Source: Neocallimastix lanati (nom. inval.)
Taxonomy: Eukaryota; Neocallimastigomycota; Neocallimastigomycetes; Neocallimastigales; Neocallimastigaceae
NCBI GenBank assembly: GCA_016946835.1
Contig: JACVTC010000051.1
Location: 1-64,000 of the forward strand
Length of the DNA: 64,000 nucleotides
Direction of reading: 5' to 3'
The notes beneath the pieces are model-generated. The model saw only the letters and a program-made list of their open reading frames with translations, was not told where the DNA came from and ran no database searches. The translations under genes were made by a program, and so were the position numbers. Below, piece by piece: positions 10,108 through 22,788 of this stretch (positions within the stretch are counted from its first letter, which is position 1; every line of letters starts with the position of its first letter).

Positions 10108-13100
10108 AAAAAAAAAAAAAAAAAAAAAAAAAATTTATATCTACAACTAAAACCAAATGAACAGCAAAATAAAGACTTATAATTACCCTTCAACTATACA
10201 AAATAAAGACTTATAACTTCCACTAATACCAAATGAACAACTAAATAAAAACCTATAACTACAACTAAACAAAATAAAGACTTATAACTACACTACAACT
10301 AAACAAAATAAAGACTTATAACTTCTCTATAACTAAACAAAATAAAGATTTATAACTATCCTACAACTAATTCAAAATAAAGACTTATAACTTCAACTAA
10401 TACAAAATGAATAACTAAATAAAAACCTATAACTACAACTGAACAAATAAAGACTTATAACTACCTTTTAACTAAACAAAATAAAGACTCATAACTACCC
10501 TACAACTAAACAAAAAAAGACTTATAACTACCCTACAACTAAACAAAATAAAGACTTATACCTACAACTAAACAAATTAAAGACTTATGACTACTCTACA
10601 ACTAATTCAAAATAAAGACTTATGACTTCAACTAATACAAATTAAAGACTTATAACTTAATTTTAAAACTTCAACTAATACAAACCTATATCTACAACTA
10701 AACATAATAAAGACTTATAACTACACTACAACTAAACAAAATAAAGACTTATAACTACTCTATAACTAAACAAAATAAAGATTTATAACTATCCTACAAC
10801 TAATTCAAAATAAAGACTTATAACTTCAACTAATACAAAATGAATAACTAAATAAAAACCTATAACTACAACTGAACAACTAAAGACTTATAACTACCCT
10901 ACAACTAATCAAAATAAAGACTCATAACTACCCTACAACTAAACAAAATAAAGACTTACAACTACACTACAACTAAACAAAATAAAGACTTATATCTACA
11001 ACTAAACAAATTAAAGACTTATGACTACTCTACAACTAATTCAAAATAAAGACTTATGACTTCAACTAATACAAATTAAAGACTTATAACTTAATTTTAA
11101 AACTTCAACTAATACAAACCTATATCTACAACTAAACATAATAAAGACTTATAACTACACTACAACTAAACAAAATAAAGACTTATAACTACTCTACAAC
11201 TAATTCAAAATAAAGACTTATGACTTCAACTAATACAAATTAAAGACTTATGACTTCAACTAATACAAATTAAAGACTTATAACTTAATTTTAAAACTTC
11301 AACTAATACAAACCTATATCTACAACTAATCAAAATAAAAACTCATAACTACACTACAACTAAACAAAATAAAGACTTATAACTACTCTATAACTAAACA
11401 AAATAAAGATTTATAACTATCCTACAACTAATTCAAAATAAAGACTTATAACTTCAACTAATACAAAATGAATAACTAAATAAAAACCTATAACTACAAC
11501 TGAACAAATAAAGACTTATAACTACACTACAACTAAACAAAATAAAGACTTATAACTACCCTACAACTAAACAAAATAAGGTCTTATAACTACCCTACAA
11601 CTAAACAAAATAAAGAATTATAACTACCCTACAACTAAACAAAATAAAGACTTATAACTACCCTACAACTAAACAAAATAAAGACTCATAACTATCCTAT
11701 AACTAAACAAAATAAAGACTTATAACTTTAGCTTTATAACTTCAACTAATACAAACCTATAACTACAACTAAACAAAATAAAGACTTATAACTACCCTAC
11801 AACTAAACAAAATAATGACTTATAACTTCCACTAATACCAAATGAACAACCAAATAAAAACCTATAACTACAACTGAACAAAATGAAGACTTATAACTAC
11901 CCTACAACTAAACAAAATAAAGACTTATTTAACTATCTTACAACTAATTCAAAATAAAGACTTATAACTACTCTATAACTAAACAAAATAAAGACTTATA
12001 ACTATCCTAAAACTAATTCAAAATAAAGACTTATAACTTCAACTTTATAACTTCAACTAATACAAACCTATAACTACAACTCAACAAAATAAAGACTTAT
12101 AACTACCTTACAATTAAACAAAATAAAGACTCATAACTACCTTACAAGTAAACAAAATAAAGACTCATAACTATCCTATAACTAAACAAAATAAAGACTC
12201 ATAACTACCCTACAACTAATTCAAAATTAAGACTTATAACTTCCACCAATACCAAATAAACAACCAAATAAAGACTTATATCTACAACTAATACAAAATG
12301 AACAATTAAATAAAAACCTATAACTTCAACTGAACAAAATAAAGATTTATAACTACCCTACAACTAAACAAAATAAAGCCCTATAACTACTCTATAACTA
12401 AACAGAATAAAGACTTATAACTATCCTACAACTAATTCAAAATAAAGACTTATAACTACCCTACAGCTAATACAAAATAAAGACTTATAACTACTCTATA
12501 ACTAAACAAAATAAAGACTTATAACTATCCTACAACTAATTCAAAATAAAAACTTATAACTTCACCTTTATAACTTCAACTAATACAAACCTATAACTAC
12601 AACTAAACAAAATAAAGACGTATAACTTCCACTAATACCAAATGAACAACCAAATAAAGACTTATATCTACAACTAAACAAATAAAGACTTATATTTACA
12701 ACTAAAACAAATTAAACAACAAAATAAAGACTCATAATTACAACTAAACAAAATAAAGACTCATAACTACAACTAAACAAAATAAAGACTTATAACTATC
12801 CTACAACTAAACAAAGTAAAGACTTATATCTACAACTAATCAAAATAAAGCCCTATAACTACTCCACAACTAAACAAAGTAAAGACTTATATCTACAACT
12901 AATCAAAATAAAGCCCTATAACTACTCCACAACTAAACAGAATAAAGACTTATAACTATCCTACAACTAAACAATATAAAGACTTATGTAACTACAATAC
13001 AATTAAACAAAATAAAGGCTTATAACTACCCTACAACTAAACAATATAAAGTCTTATAACTATATTACAATTAAGCAAATTAAAGTCTTATAACTATCCT

Positions 13101-14388
13101 TCAACTAAACAAAATAAAGACTTATAACTACATTACAATTAAGCAAATTAAAGACTTATAACTACATTACAATTAAGCAAATTAAAGTCTTATAACTATC
13201 CTTCAACTAATACCAAATGAACAACCAAATAAAGACTTATATCTACAACTAATACAAAATGAACAACTAAATAAAAACCTATAACTGCAATTGAACAAAA
13301 TAAAGCCCTATAACTACTCCACAACTAAACAAAGTAAAGACTTATATCTACAACTAATCAAAATAAAGCCCTATAACTACTCCACAACTAAACAGAATAA
13401 AGACTTATAACTATCCTACAACTAAACAATATAAAGACTTATGTAACTACAATACAATTAAACAAAATAAAGGCTTATAACTACCCTACAACTAAACAAT
13501 ATAAAGTCTTATAACTATATTACAATTAAGCAAATTAAAGTCTTATAACTATCCTTCAACTAATCAAAATAAAGACTTATAACTACCCTACAACTAAACA
13601 AAATAAAGACTTATAACTACCCTACAACTAATTCAAAATTAAGACTTATAACTTCCACTAATACCAAATGAATAACTAAATAAAGACTTATATCTACAAC
13701 TAATACAAAATGAACAACTAAATAAAAACCTATAACTGCAATTGAACAAAATAAAGCCCTATAACTACTCTACATCTAAACAAAATAAAGATTTATAACT
13801 ACCCTACAACTAAACAAAATAAAAATTTATAACTACCCTACAACTAAACAAAATAAAAATTTATAACTACCCTACAACTAATTCAAAATAAAGACTTATA
13901 ACTACCCTAAATTTAAACAAAGTAAAGACTTATAACTACAACTAATACCAAATGAACAACTAAATAAAAACCTATAACTACAACTAAACAGAATAAAGAC
14001 TTATAACTACAACTAATACCAAATGAACAACTAAATAAAAACCTATAACTACAACTAAACAAAATAAAAACCTATAACTACAACTAAACAAAATAAAGAC
14101 TTATATCTACAACTAAACAAAATAAAGCCATATAACTACTCTACAACTAATTCAAAATAAAGACTTATATCTACAACTAAACAAAATAAAGACTTATAAC
14201 TACTCTACAACTAAACAAAATGAAGACTTATATAACTACACTACAACTAAATAAAATAAAGACTTATAACTATCCTACAACGAAACAAAATAAAGACTTA
14301 TAACTACAACTAATACCAAATGAACAACTAAATAAAAACCTATAACTACCACTAATACAAAATGAAATACAAAATAAAGACTCAAAAC

Positions 14389-14488
14389 TACAACTAATAC
14401 AAAATGAACAACAAAATAAAGATCAAAGAATTCATTGAAGTAGAAAAGGATAAACAAAAAAAAAAAAAAAAAAAAAAACTTTATAATA
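14389..14488. repeat. Right terminal inverted repeat of the minisatellite
   Basis: Contains CAACAAAATAAAGATC, TTCATTGAAGTAGA and a 20-odd base A run before ACTTTATAAT. Reverse complemented, it aligns along its length with 10022-10107 apart from the longer homopolymer. Confidence 0.75.
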
Positions 14489-14502
14489 TTAATATAATTC
14501 TT

Positions 14503-14533
<31 letters not shown>

Positions 14534-15439
14534 AATGCTTATTTATAAAAAAATTTTAATAGATAATTAATAATTTTTTATTAAATTTTATTAATAATTT
14601 CTATAAAAATTAAAATCATTTTTAATTATTAATTTATAACTTATTCTACAGGGATGAAATCAGGGAGATAAAAACTTTTATTTAGGAATAATTTAAATGG
14701 TTTTTATATAAAAATAATATAAAAAGTAAAAAAATGAAAAATAAAGATTAAATAAAAAGAGTACTTTCTATTAAAGAAAGATTTAAATGATTTTTATATA
14801 AATAAAAAGAATATATATATATATAAAATAAAAAAAAATAAGTACTTTCTATTAAGGAATGATTTAAGTGATTTTTATATAAATAAAAAAAAATATAAAA
14901 AAAAATAAAAAGATAAAAAAGATAAAAAAAAATAAATACTTTCTATTAAAGAATGATTTAAATGATTATTTTTATATAAAAAATATAAAAAAAAAATAAA
15001 AAAAAAAAAAAATAAAAAAAAAATTAAATAAAAAAAAGGAGTACTTTTTATTTAAGGTGATTTTTATATAAATTAATGAAAAATTATAACAAATAAAAAA
15101 AAATAAAAAAAAAAATAAAAAAATAAAAAAAAAAAAAGCTTTTAAAAAAATCTAATTTTGTTAATTTATTCTTTGTATGTAAATAATAATGAAAAATTAC
15201 TTTTAATATAAAAAAAATTAAATATTTAATTACAAAAATATTTTTTATTAAAAAATAATAATAATAAATAGTAATAATTTAACCTATAAATAAATATTTT
15301 AATGATATATAATAACCTTTTAATATTATCTTGTTAAATTGAATAATTTTTAATTGAAATATCAATATTATTCTAATAGTTTTAAATCATCAATTTCTTT
15401 GAAATAATATAGTTTTTTAAAAATTAAGCCTAATATATA
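14489..15439. other. AT-rich region without genes
   Basis: Simple sequence; its main structure is the tandem repeat listed at 14665-15075. Confidence 0.6.
14665..15075. repeat. Tandem repeat, about five units of 80-105 bp
   Basis: Recurrent block TACTTTCTATTAAAGAATGA followed by TTTAAATGATTTTTATATAAA, near 14669, 14761, 14840, 14936 and 15041, separated by A-rich filler of varying length. Confidence 0.75.
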
Positions 15440-15447
15440 ATGTTAAT

Positions 15448-15640
15448 ATTACATTTATTATTTATTATTTATTATTTATTATTTATTATTTATTATTTAT
15501 TATTTATTATTTATTATTTATTATTTATTATTATTATTATTTATTATTTATTATTTATTATTTATTATTTATTATTTATTATTTATTATTTATTATTTAT
15601 TATTTATTATTTATTATTTATTATTTATTATTCATTATTT
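15448..15640. repeat. Heptanucleotide microsatellite (TTATTTA)n
   Basis: Period-7 array with one short irregular stretch in the middle. The same heptamer makes arrays near 48510-48660 and 54025-54215. Confidence 0.9.
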
Positions 15641-15664
15641 ATGAATATTATTATTTTAAATTCA

Positions 15665-15949
15665 AATACACACACACTTCATAGTGACTATTTTAAATTT
15701 AGATATACACACATTTCATAGTAACTATTTTAAATTTAAACCAACACTTCATAGTGACTAACTAAAAATAAACTACAATAATAAAAGAATCAATCACTAA
15801 ATATATTTTAAAATAAAAAAAAAAAAGACTAACTAAAAATAAACTACAATAATAAAAGAATCAATCACTAAATATATTTTTTTAAAAAAAAAAAAAAAGA
15901 CTAACTAAAAATAAACTACAAAAACAAAAGAATCAATCAATCACTAAAT

Positions 15950-15960
<11 letters not shown>
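15665..15960. repeat. Two short tandem arrays, ~40-bp and ~70-bp units
   Basis: First, three copies of CTTCATAGTGACTATTTTAA (about 15676-15770). Then three copies of GACTAACTAAAAATAAACTA followed by an AATCAATCACTAAATATATTTT block and an A run (starting near 15757, 15827 and 15899). The last ends in a roughly 40-base A tract. Confidence 0.8.
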
Positions 15961-16001
<41 letters not shown>

Positions 16002-16072
16002 ATAAATATATAAATTTTATATTAAAAAAAAAAAGATAAAAATTTATTAAAGTTAAGTTTATTTAAATTAAA

Positions 16073-16103
<31 letters not shown>

Positions 16104-19100
16104 TCATATATTTAAATATTTAAATTTTGACATGGTTAAATTATTTTTAAATGATATTAAAATGACCAAAAATATATATTTATATATTTATATCTATATT
16201 ACAAATATTAATATAACTATTATAAATTAATAGTGTAAGTGAATATAAGATAAAAATCGAGATTTTATGATAAATTATTATTATAAATATTTATTTAATT
16301 AAAAGAATCAAATATATTTAAAAAATAAAATATATATATAATAGTTAACAAATGGGATATAATTTTAATATAAATATATATAAATAATTAATTTTCTATT
16401 TATTACTTTTTTTATTTATTCACATATATTTTTATTTTTATTCTTATTAATTATATATTTCAAATTTTCTTCTTCATATTAAAAAAAATTAATCAATCAT
16501 TTTAACTATTATAAATTAATAGTGTTAGTGAATATAAGATAAAAATTTATAATTTTTTAGTTTTAAGTGAATATAAGATAAAAATCACAATTTTTTAATA
16601 AATTATTTTATAAATATTTATTTAAATAAAAGAATGAAATATATTTGAAAAACAAAATATATATATATATTTATATTTTATTTTATTTTATTTTATTTTA
16701 TTTTATTATAATTTTTTATTTAATAACAATAGTATTTTTATTGGATATGATATGGTCAAAAAATAGAAATATAATAATTTTTATTGGAAATGAAAATATT
16801 TAAAAAAGGGTAAAATGGGAATAAAATGTTGTATTTGTATTAAATGTTGTATTGGAAAATTAAATTTTATAATTATACATTAAAATAGAGGAATAAATCT
16901 TTTTTTTATTTATTTATTTATTTATTTATTTATCTATTTATTTATCTATTTATTTATTTATTTATTTATTTATTTATTATTGAAGATGATAACGTTTATG
17001 AAAAGAAATAAGTATATGTAAAAAATAACAATAATAATAATAAAAATATTATTATTATTAATAAAATAAAAGTTTAAAAAAAAATTTTTTTTTTCAATCT
17101 CACATAAACTTTATCAAACTTTTATATATAATATTTTTCATTTATATATGATTTGACTTAACTTTAATTCATAAAATATGATAAAAAAAATTTTTTTTGA
17201 ACTATTTTAATAATAAAATAAAAAAAAAAAAATAAAATAAAAAAAAAAAAAAAAAGGAAAATAAATAAATAAATTATTTAAAGAATTATGGAAAATAAAT
17301 AAATAAAGTATTTTAAATATTTTTAATAGAGGTATTAAAAATAATATTTTTTTTTACTTTCTTTTTAATAATTATATAAAAAAAAAGTGTTAAAAAAGAT
17401 GAGAAAAAAAAAATTATAAAATATTTGTTTTTATTCTCAACTTCAAACAATTTTAATTAAATAATAAAAATTAAATTTCAAAATAAAAAAATATATATAT
17501 ATATATTATATATTTTTTTTTTTTTAATATTTATATCAAAATTTAATATTATAATTAATATTTTTTCATTCATCATCATAAAAAAATTTTTATTATTATT
17601 ACAATTAATTAAAAAAATATAATATTATTAAATGATACTATGAATTAGAATTATAGTTAATGAAATGATATTTAATCTATTCCAATAGCTATTATGTTAA
17701 ATTAATAGAGGTCTCTTTTATATATATATTCATATATATATTCATGTTTTCATATTATTTATTAATATTTTTATTTATATTCATTGAATTAAATAAAATA
17801 AACATATTTTTTAAAAAAAAAAAATTTAAAATTAAAATATATATAAATATATATTTAAATATTTATTTTATTTAATTAAGCAAAAAATAGAAATAAAAAT
17901 ATTCATATGTCCTTCATTATTAATTATTATTAAGTATTAAATTGGTATTAACAAATTTTTATATAAAATAGTAAATATTAATTATTTAATTAAAGAATAA
18001 TGAATTTATTAAAACAAAAAAAAAAAAAAAAAAAGAAAAGAAAAAAAAAGAAAATTTTATAAAATTAATATATATATTATAGCAAATCAAAATTGACATC
18101 ATTAATTCTTTTGAAATCAAACGAGGACTTCATTATAATTCACTTCTTATTTGTTCTATATTTTTAAAAAACAAAAACCAAATAAAAAAAAATAAAAAAT
18201 GATGTCAAAGTTATAAATTTTAAAAATATTTTTAATAATATAAAAATTATTCAATTTTTTTTTAATTACAGGTCTTATGACTTAGGGTTTGTTTACTATT
18301 ATTCTTTCTAATATTTTCTTTTTTTTTTCTTTTTTTTTTTTTTTTTTAATTATTATTAATAGATACTTAGCAATTATTATATATATACATATATATATAT
18401 TTTATTTTTTTTAATACTGTGAATATTGGACATTCTGTATTTAAATAATTAATTTAGTATTAATTTCTATTTTTTATTTCTATTTCTATTATTATAATAT
18501 TAAAATATAGAATAATTCAATTATTTTCTATATTCCAACTATTTCTATTTCAGTCATTCCTATTCCAACTAAGTTCTATTTCTATTGCTACTTTTATTTA
18601 TTCTTTTTTTTTTTATTATTATTATTCTTTTTATTCTTATTTTAATTATTTCTGTCCCCTTAATATCAATTTATATTTATTTATATCCTTTAAATAATTT
18701 TTATTTTTTTTTTTTATTTTAAATGTTACCATTTCTGGTAATTAAATAATTATTTTTTTTTTTCTTTATTTCTTAAAATTTCTTTTATTTCAATGTTACT
18801 AATTATTACTTAATTATATTAATATTTAATAAGTATTTATTAATATTTATTAATATTTATTAATATTTATTAATTAAATATATAAATATTATTATTTTTT
18901 TTTTATCCAATATTCTTTCTTATTAAATAATATTTATTTATCTAAATTCATAATAAATAACAACAAAACACAATAAATATATATTTAATAATAAATAAAG
19001 AATTAATATTAAAGAATTAATAATAATAATTAATTAATAATAATTATTAATTATTAATAATAATATTTAAAATATTGGATAATTATTGTTTACTTTTATA

Positions 19101-19961
19101 TATATATATAATTCAATATATTTATTTATATTAAATTTATTTATAATATATTATCTAAAATCAACTTGTATATATAAATAGAAATAAATTAAAATATTAA
19201 ATATAGATGGCCTCTTTTTTTTTTCATTTTCAATTTATTTTTACTATATTTATTATTATATTAAAATAAATTCTAATATATATCAACTAATTGGATGAAT
19301 TAAATTTAATTTAATTTTAGTAATTTATAAATATATTTTAATATATTTAATTTATTTTAATTTATTTTTTTTGTATTTTTTTTATTTATTTATTTAATTA
19401 TTAGTTGTTTATAATTATTTATAAATAATTATAATTAATTTTTTTATCATTATTATTATTTACAATTAATTATATAATTATAATTAATTATAGAATCATT
19501 AATTATTTAATTCTTTTTTATATTTGAATTTTTATTATTTATTTTTTATTATTATTATTTATTATAATAATATTATTATTATAATATTATTATTTTATTA
19601 AAATTTAAAAAAATTTTTTTTTTTTTTTTTGAATAAATAGCAAGAAATTTGACCTAAAAAAAAAATTCAAAAAATAAATTTAATTTTATTTTTAAAAAAT
19701 AAAAAGAAAAAAGAATTAATTCGAAATTTAAAAATCAAATTTTGATTTTTAAAAGAAAAAAAGAGTCGAATTTCATAAAAAAAATAAGAAGAGAATAAAA
19801 ATCTTATTATTAAAAAATAATAAAAAAATTAACCTTTTTGAAATAAGAAATAAAAAATAATAATATTTTTTTATTATTTTTTAATAATACCTACAAATAA
19901 TATATTTGAAAGAAGAAAAAAAAATATCCCTCGCAATAATAAATAATAAAATTTAATAAAA
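15961..19961. other. 4-kb gene-free AT-rich region
   Basis: A and T homopolymers, (TTTA)n near 16905-16980, (ATTTT)n near 16675-16705 and the duplicated block at 16210-16665. No open frame of gene-like composition on either strand. The last 60-350 bases before 19962 probably hold the promoter and leader of the AN1 gene. Confidence 0.6.
16210..16665. repeat. Duplicated ~130-bp block
   Basis: The segment beginning ACTATTATAAATTAATAGTG and containing GTGAATATAAGATAAAAAT, TAAATATTTATTTAA and AAAGAATCAAATATATTT (16214-16340) is repeated at about 16504-16665. The second copy has an extra internal repeat of AAGTGAATATAAGATAAAAAT. Confidence 0.7.
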
Positions 19962-20407
19962 ATGGAATCAACACCAAAGGCTAAAAAGTCAAACAGATGT
20001 GCTTTCGAAGGCTGCAATGCTCGTGTTGTTAAAATTATTGGTGACTGTAGATACTGCCAACAAAAGTTTTGTGGTAAATATTATAACAAATAAAATAAAA
20101 ATTTTTTAAAAAGAAGTTTATGGAATATGTAAAAAAAAAAAAAAAAAAAAAAGAAAAAAAATAAGAAAATAGAATTAATAAAAAGATATATTTATATAGA
20201 AATATAAAAAAAAAATAATTGATGGATGATAAATTTAAATGTAAAGTGATGGATTATTAATTTTTATAATTTATTTTATAAATAATAGGTACTCACAGAT
20301 TACCAGAATGCCACGTTTGTCCAAACTTAGCAACTTGTAAGCAAGCTTCCTTTGAAAAGAACTCAAATAAATTATTAAATGAAAAGTGTGTTAAATTAAA
20401 GGTTTAA
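19962..20407 (+). CDS. Small AN1-type zinc-finger protein
   Basis: Two exons, 19962-20073 and 20289-20407, join to a 76-residue protein. The spliced chain reads RCAFEGCNARVVKIIGDC then RYCQQKFCGTHRLPECHVC, an almost ideal AN1 finger (C-x(4)-C, C-x(2)-C, C, H-x(4)-H-x-C) that binds two zinc ions, followed by a short helix ending LLNEKCVKLKV. The intron splits the Gly codon of KFCG|THRL. Single-domain AN1 proteins of this size are common in fungi and, by analogy with larger AN1 proteins, may act near ubiquitin, the proteasome or stress responses; that role is inference. The ATG follows a purine-rich leader and is the first in frame. Confidence 0.92.
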
Positions 20408-21051
20408 CCTTTAAATCTATCAATATTTGCTAAAAAAAAAAAAAAAAAAAAAAAAATATACCGAAAAAAAATAATAGAACGCAACAAAAATAACATTTTA
20501 ATTATAAAGAAATATTTAATTTATTAAAAAAAAATATTGTAAAAAAAAAAAAAATAAAAATTTCAAAAAAAATTAAAAAATTAAAACAATAGTAAAAAAA
20601 AAAAAGATTATAACAAGTTGAAATTTTAGTGTATTTTTGAAAGAGAAAGGAGTGTGTTATTTTTTTCAAATGAATGAATTAATTTTGATAATTATAAAAG
20701 TGATTTTGTTTAAATGAATAAAAGAGTTTGAGTAATAAATGAAAGTGTTATTGTTTTAATAAAAAAATAGCAAGAGATTTTTATATATGACTTTTTATTT
20801 ATTTTATATATATATTTATTAAATGTACGAAAATTTATATATTGAGAAATAGTAGGAATTATTATATTGAGGATAAAGAAGAAGATTTTAATGATAAATA
20901 TTTATTTTTTATGTACTGTGTCTCCTTCCTTCTTTTACGGAAAATGCAGAATATGAAGTCTTTTAGTTTTATTTAAAAAAAAAAAATCGGTTTCAGGGGG
21001 AAAGAAGACATTTTATAAATAATTAATATTTTTCAATCACCCTCGAGAGAG

Positions 21052-21098
<47 letters not shown>
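20408..21098. other. Intergenic region with a more complex patch near 20920-21055
   Basis: A-rich sequence follows the AN1 stop. A patch with TGTCTCCTTCCTTCTTTTAC, CAGGGGGAAAGAAGAC and CCTCGAGAGAG is richer in G/C than its surroundings, but no frame or family was recognised. It ends in a roughly 37-base T run. Confidence 0.5.
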
Positions 21099-21099
<1 letters not shown>

Positions 21100-21112
21100 A
21101 TCCCCAATAATG
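21099..21112. repeat. Target-site duplication, left copy
   Basis: AATCCCCAATAATG immediately before LINE copy 1; the partner at 21901-21914 differs at one base and starts directly after the A tail. Confidence 0.75.
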
Positions 21113-21857
21113 TTATTTGACATTAGTATTTCCATTAAAAGAAAAATAGTCTCAGAAGATTGCCCTAATTGTTGCCCTTGTTGTGGTGTTAGTGTACCTA
21201 GCTTTTCTCACTGGATCTTTGCCTGTAAAGAATTGGAAAATTACAGAAATAAATCTTTACCTTTTCTAGATGATCTCTTTTTGAAGTTTGCAATGATAAT
21301 TGAACAAAAATCCTTGGATGTTTCTTTAGATTCAGAAAAGGATTATGATAATAATATTTATTATTATATATTGAGTGCACTTCTTGGTGGGCGTTCAATA
21401 TATTCAAAAATTAAAGTTTATGATGATGAACAAAGACAATTAGTTGACAATATTTTTAAACAAAGTTCAACTTCGTCAACTGTTCCGTATTTTGTGGGGA
21501 TTGCGGAGTTTCTAACAAACGTAATACCATTAATTTGTCGATCTTTTTAGTTTGATGATGAAATGGTATTCCGTTGAATCTACCGTTACCAAGAGCGTAG
21601 ACGTCGAAATGATAAAGCATGGATTTTCACCTCCAGATACAGATTCGATTGATAACACTAATACTGAAATTATTTCTCGCAATAATGGACGTGGTGTTAT
21701 TATCGAGGAATGGGAAAAGTTAGAGGCTATTGCTTCTAACGCACTTTTATAATTTTATAATATATAATATTTTATTTCATGTATTTTATTTGTTATTTTT
21801 TCATTTAATTCATATAATTTTATTATTATTATAAATTAAATAAAGTTATTCTCTAAG

Positions 21858-21900
<43 letters not shown>
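21113..21900 (+). mobile_element. 5'-truncated non-LTR retrotransposon (LINE), copy 1
   Basis: 3' fragment of a LINE. It codes for the region after the reverse transcriptase, with a Cys/His cluster CPNCCPCCGVSVPSFSHWIFACKE of the kind found at the C-terminus of many LINE polymerases. A frame break follows at about 21550, then a basic stretch (ERRRRND). It ends in a 3' untranslated region and a roughly 40-base A tail (21861-21900). It is flanked by a 14-bp direct repeat, 21099-21112 and 21901-21914 (AATCCCCAATRATG, one mismatch), which reads as a target-site duplication. The good match suggests a fairly young insertion. Copies 2 and 3 belong to the same or a closely related family. Confidence 0.85.
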
Positions 21901-21906
<6 letters not shown>

Positions 21907-21914
21907 CAATGATG
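21901..21914. repeat. Target-site duplication, right copy
   Basis: AATCCCCAATGATG directly after the poly-A tail of LINE copy 1. Confidence 0.75.
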
Positions 21915-22479
21915 TGGACTGTTATTCCAGATCCATGGAGGGTTGATGGAAAAGGAATAATCTATATCAGGTGTACTAATTACAGCTTTCTGTGATTCTG
22001 ATGATAATCGATGGTTATCCTTTCTAAAGTGGCTTCTAGTACGAAGAGAGAAAACTGGAATACTGGAAGACTGTAGATAGTGAACTTGATGTTTTATATT
22101 GTTTTAAACTGGATATGTAGTAACATTGGAATTGTATAATTAATAATATCATGTAGTTTCTACATATTATCATTGTAATGAATCTATTGTATTTTTTACT
22201 TTAGCATTATTTTGTATATGTATTTTTCTATAGTATTATTTATACTTTCTTGTAGCTATTGTAAAATGGAAATGTAGGAGATTGATTCACTCCAAAGCTT
22301 GTGTTTAAGACATTATTTAACTGGTAGGAATCTTTTTATAGTCTTTCACTACTAACATTATTTACATTTTCATTTCAGTTTATTTATGATTACATTAGAG
22401 AAAATTATTTTATCAATCAAAGCTTTACAAATCGATTAGAATTTCAGAAACTCAAAAGTTAACAGAAAATACAAAACAG

Positions 22480-22514
<35 letters not shown>
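21915..22514 (+). other. Unassigned sequence ending in a poly-A tract
   Basis: More complex sequence (GATCCATGGAGGGTTGATGG, AAAGTGGCTTCTAGTACG) that fades into A/T and ends in about 32 As (22480-22514). The shape resembles an older LINE 3' end into which copy 1 inserted, but no protein family is recognisable. Confidence 0.4.
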
Positions 22515-22516
<2 letters not shown>

Positions 22517-22788
22517 GTTTATTCATTACTAAAATAACAGGAAAAAAGATATTATTCATTACTACAAAATTCTTAAGTTGTTCATTTTATTTAAACTTAA
22601 TCAATTACTCCACGAAGATAGGATCTTCACATTTTTATTATTATTTTATTATTTTTTTTATTTATATTTTTCTTTTTAATTATATTTATTTATATATATA
22701 TATATTTTTTTATCTATATTTCTTAGTTTTTAGTATTTTAGTTTTCATTGTTTCATTTTTTTTAAATTGTTTTTTTTTTTAGTTCATT

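Larger units (their letters stand above)
10022..14488. repeat. 4.4-kb minisatellite of 34-bp monomers with inverted ends
   Basis: More than a hundred tandem, diverged copies of a 34-bp unit built from CTACAACTAAACAAAATAAA followed by GACTTATAACTACC. Variants carry AATACAAAATGAACAACTAA or CCTATAACTACAACT. Larger blocks are themselves duplicated: about 10591-10756 recurs near 11023-11190, and about 12840-13090 recurs 455 bp downstream. The left end (about 10022-10107) is the reverse complement of the right end (about 14389-14488): both carry TCTACTTCAATGAA and GATCTTTATTTTGTTG, differing at roughly 6 of 55 aligned positions. Poly-A/poly-T lies at both edges. No open frame spans the array. It could be a foldback-type non-autonomous element expanded by slippage, or a satellite locus; neither is proven. 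Confidence 0.9.

Noticed and set aside
10141-14400. CRISPR-like array
   Set aside because: Units are directly tandem with no unique spacers of constant length, and the host is eukaryotic.
14275-14457. Hydrophobic 60-residue frame on the minus strand at the right end of the minisatellite
   Set aside because: Valine/Phe/Leu repetition is a simple translation of the repeat unit; other monomers do not keep it open.
15440-15721. 93-residue Tyr/Leu/Ile frame
   Set aside because: It is the heptamer microsatellite translated; same explanation for the frames at 48409-48663 and 53968-54318.
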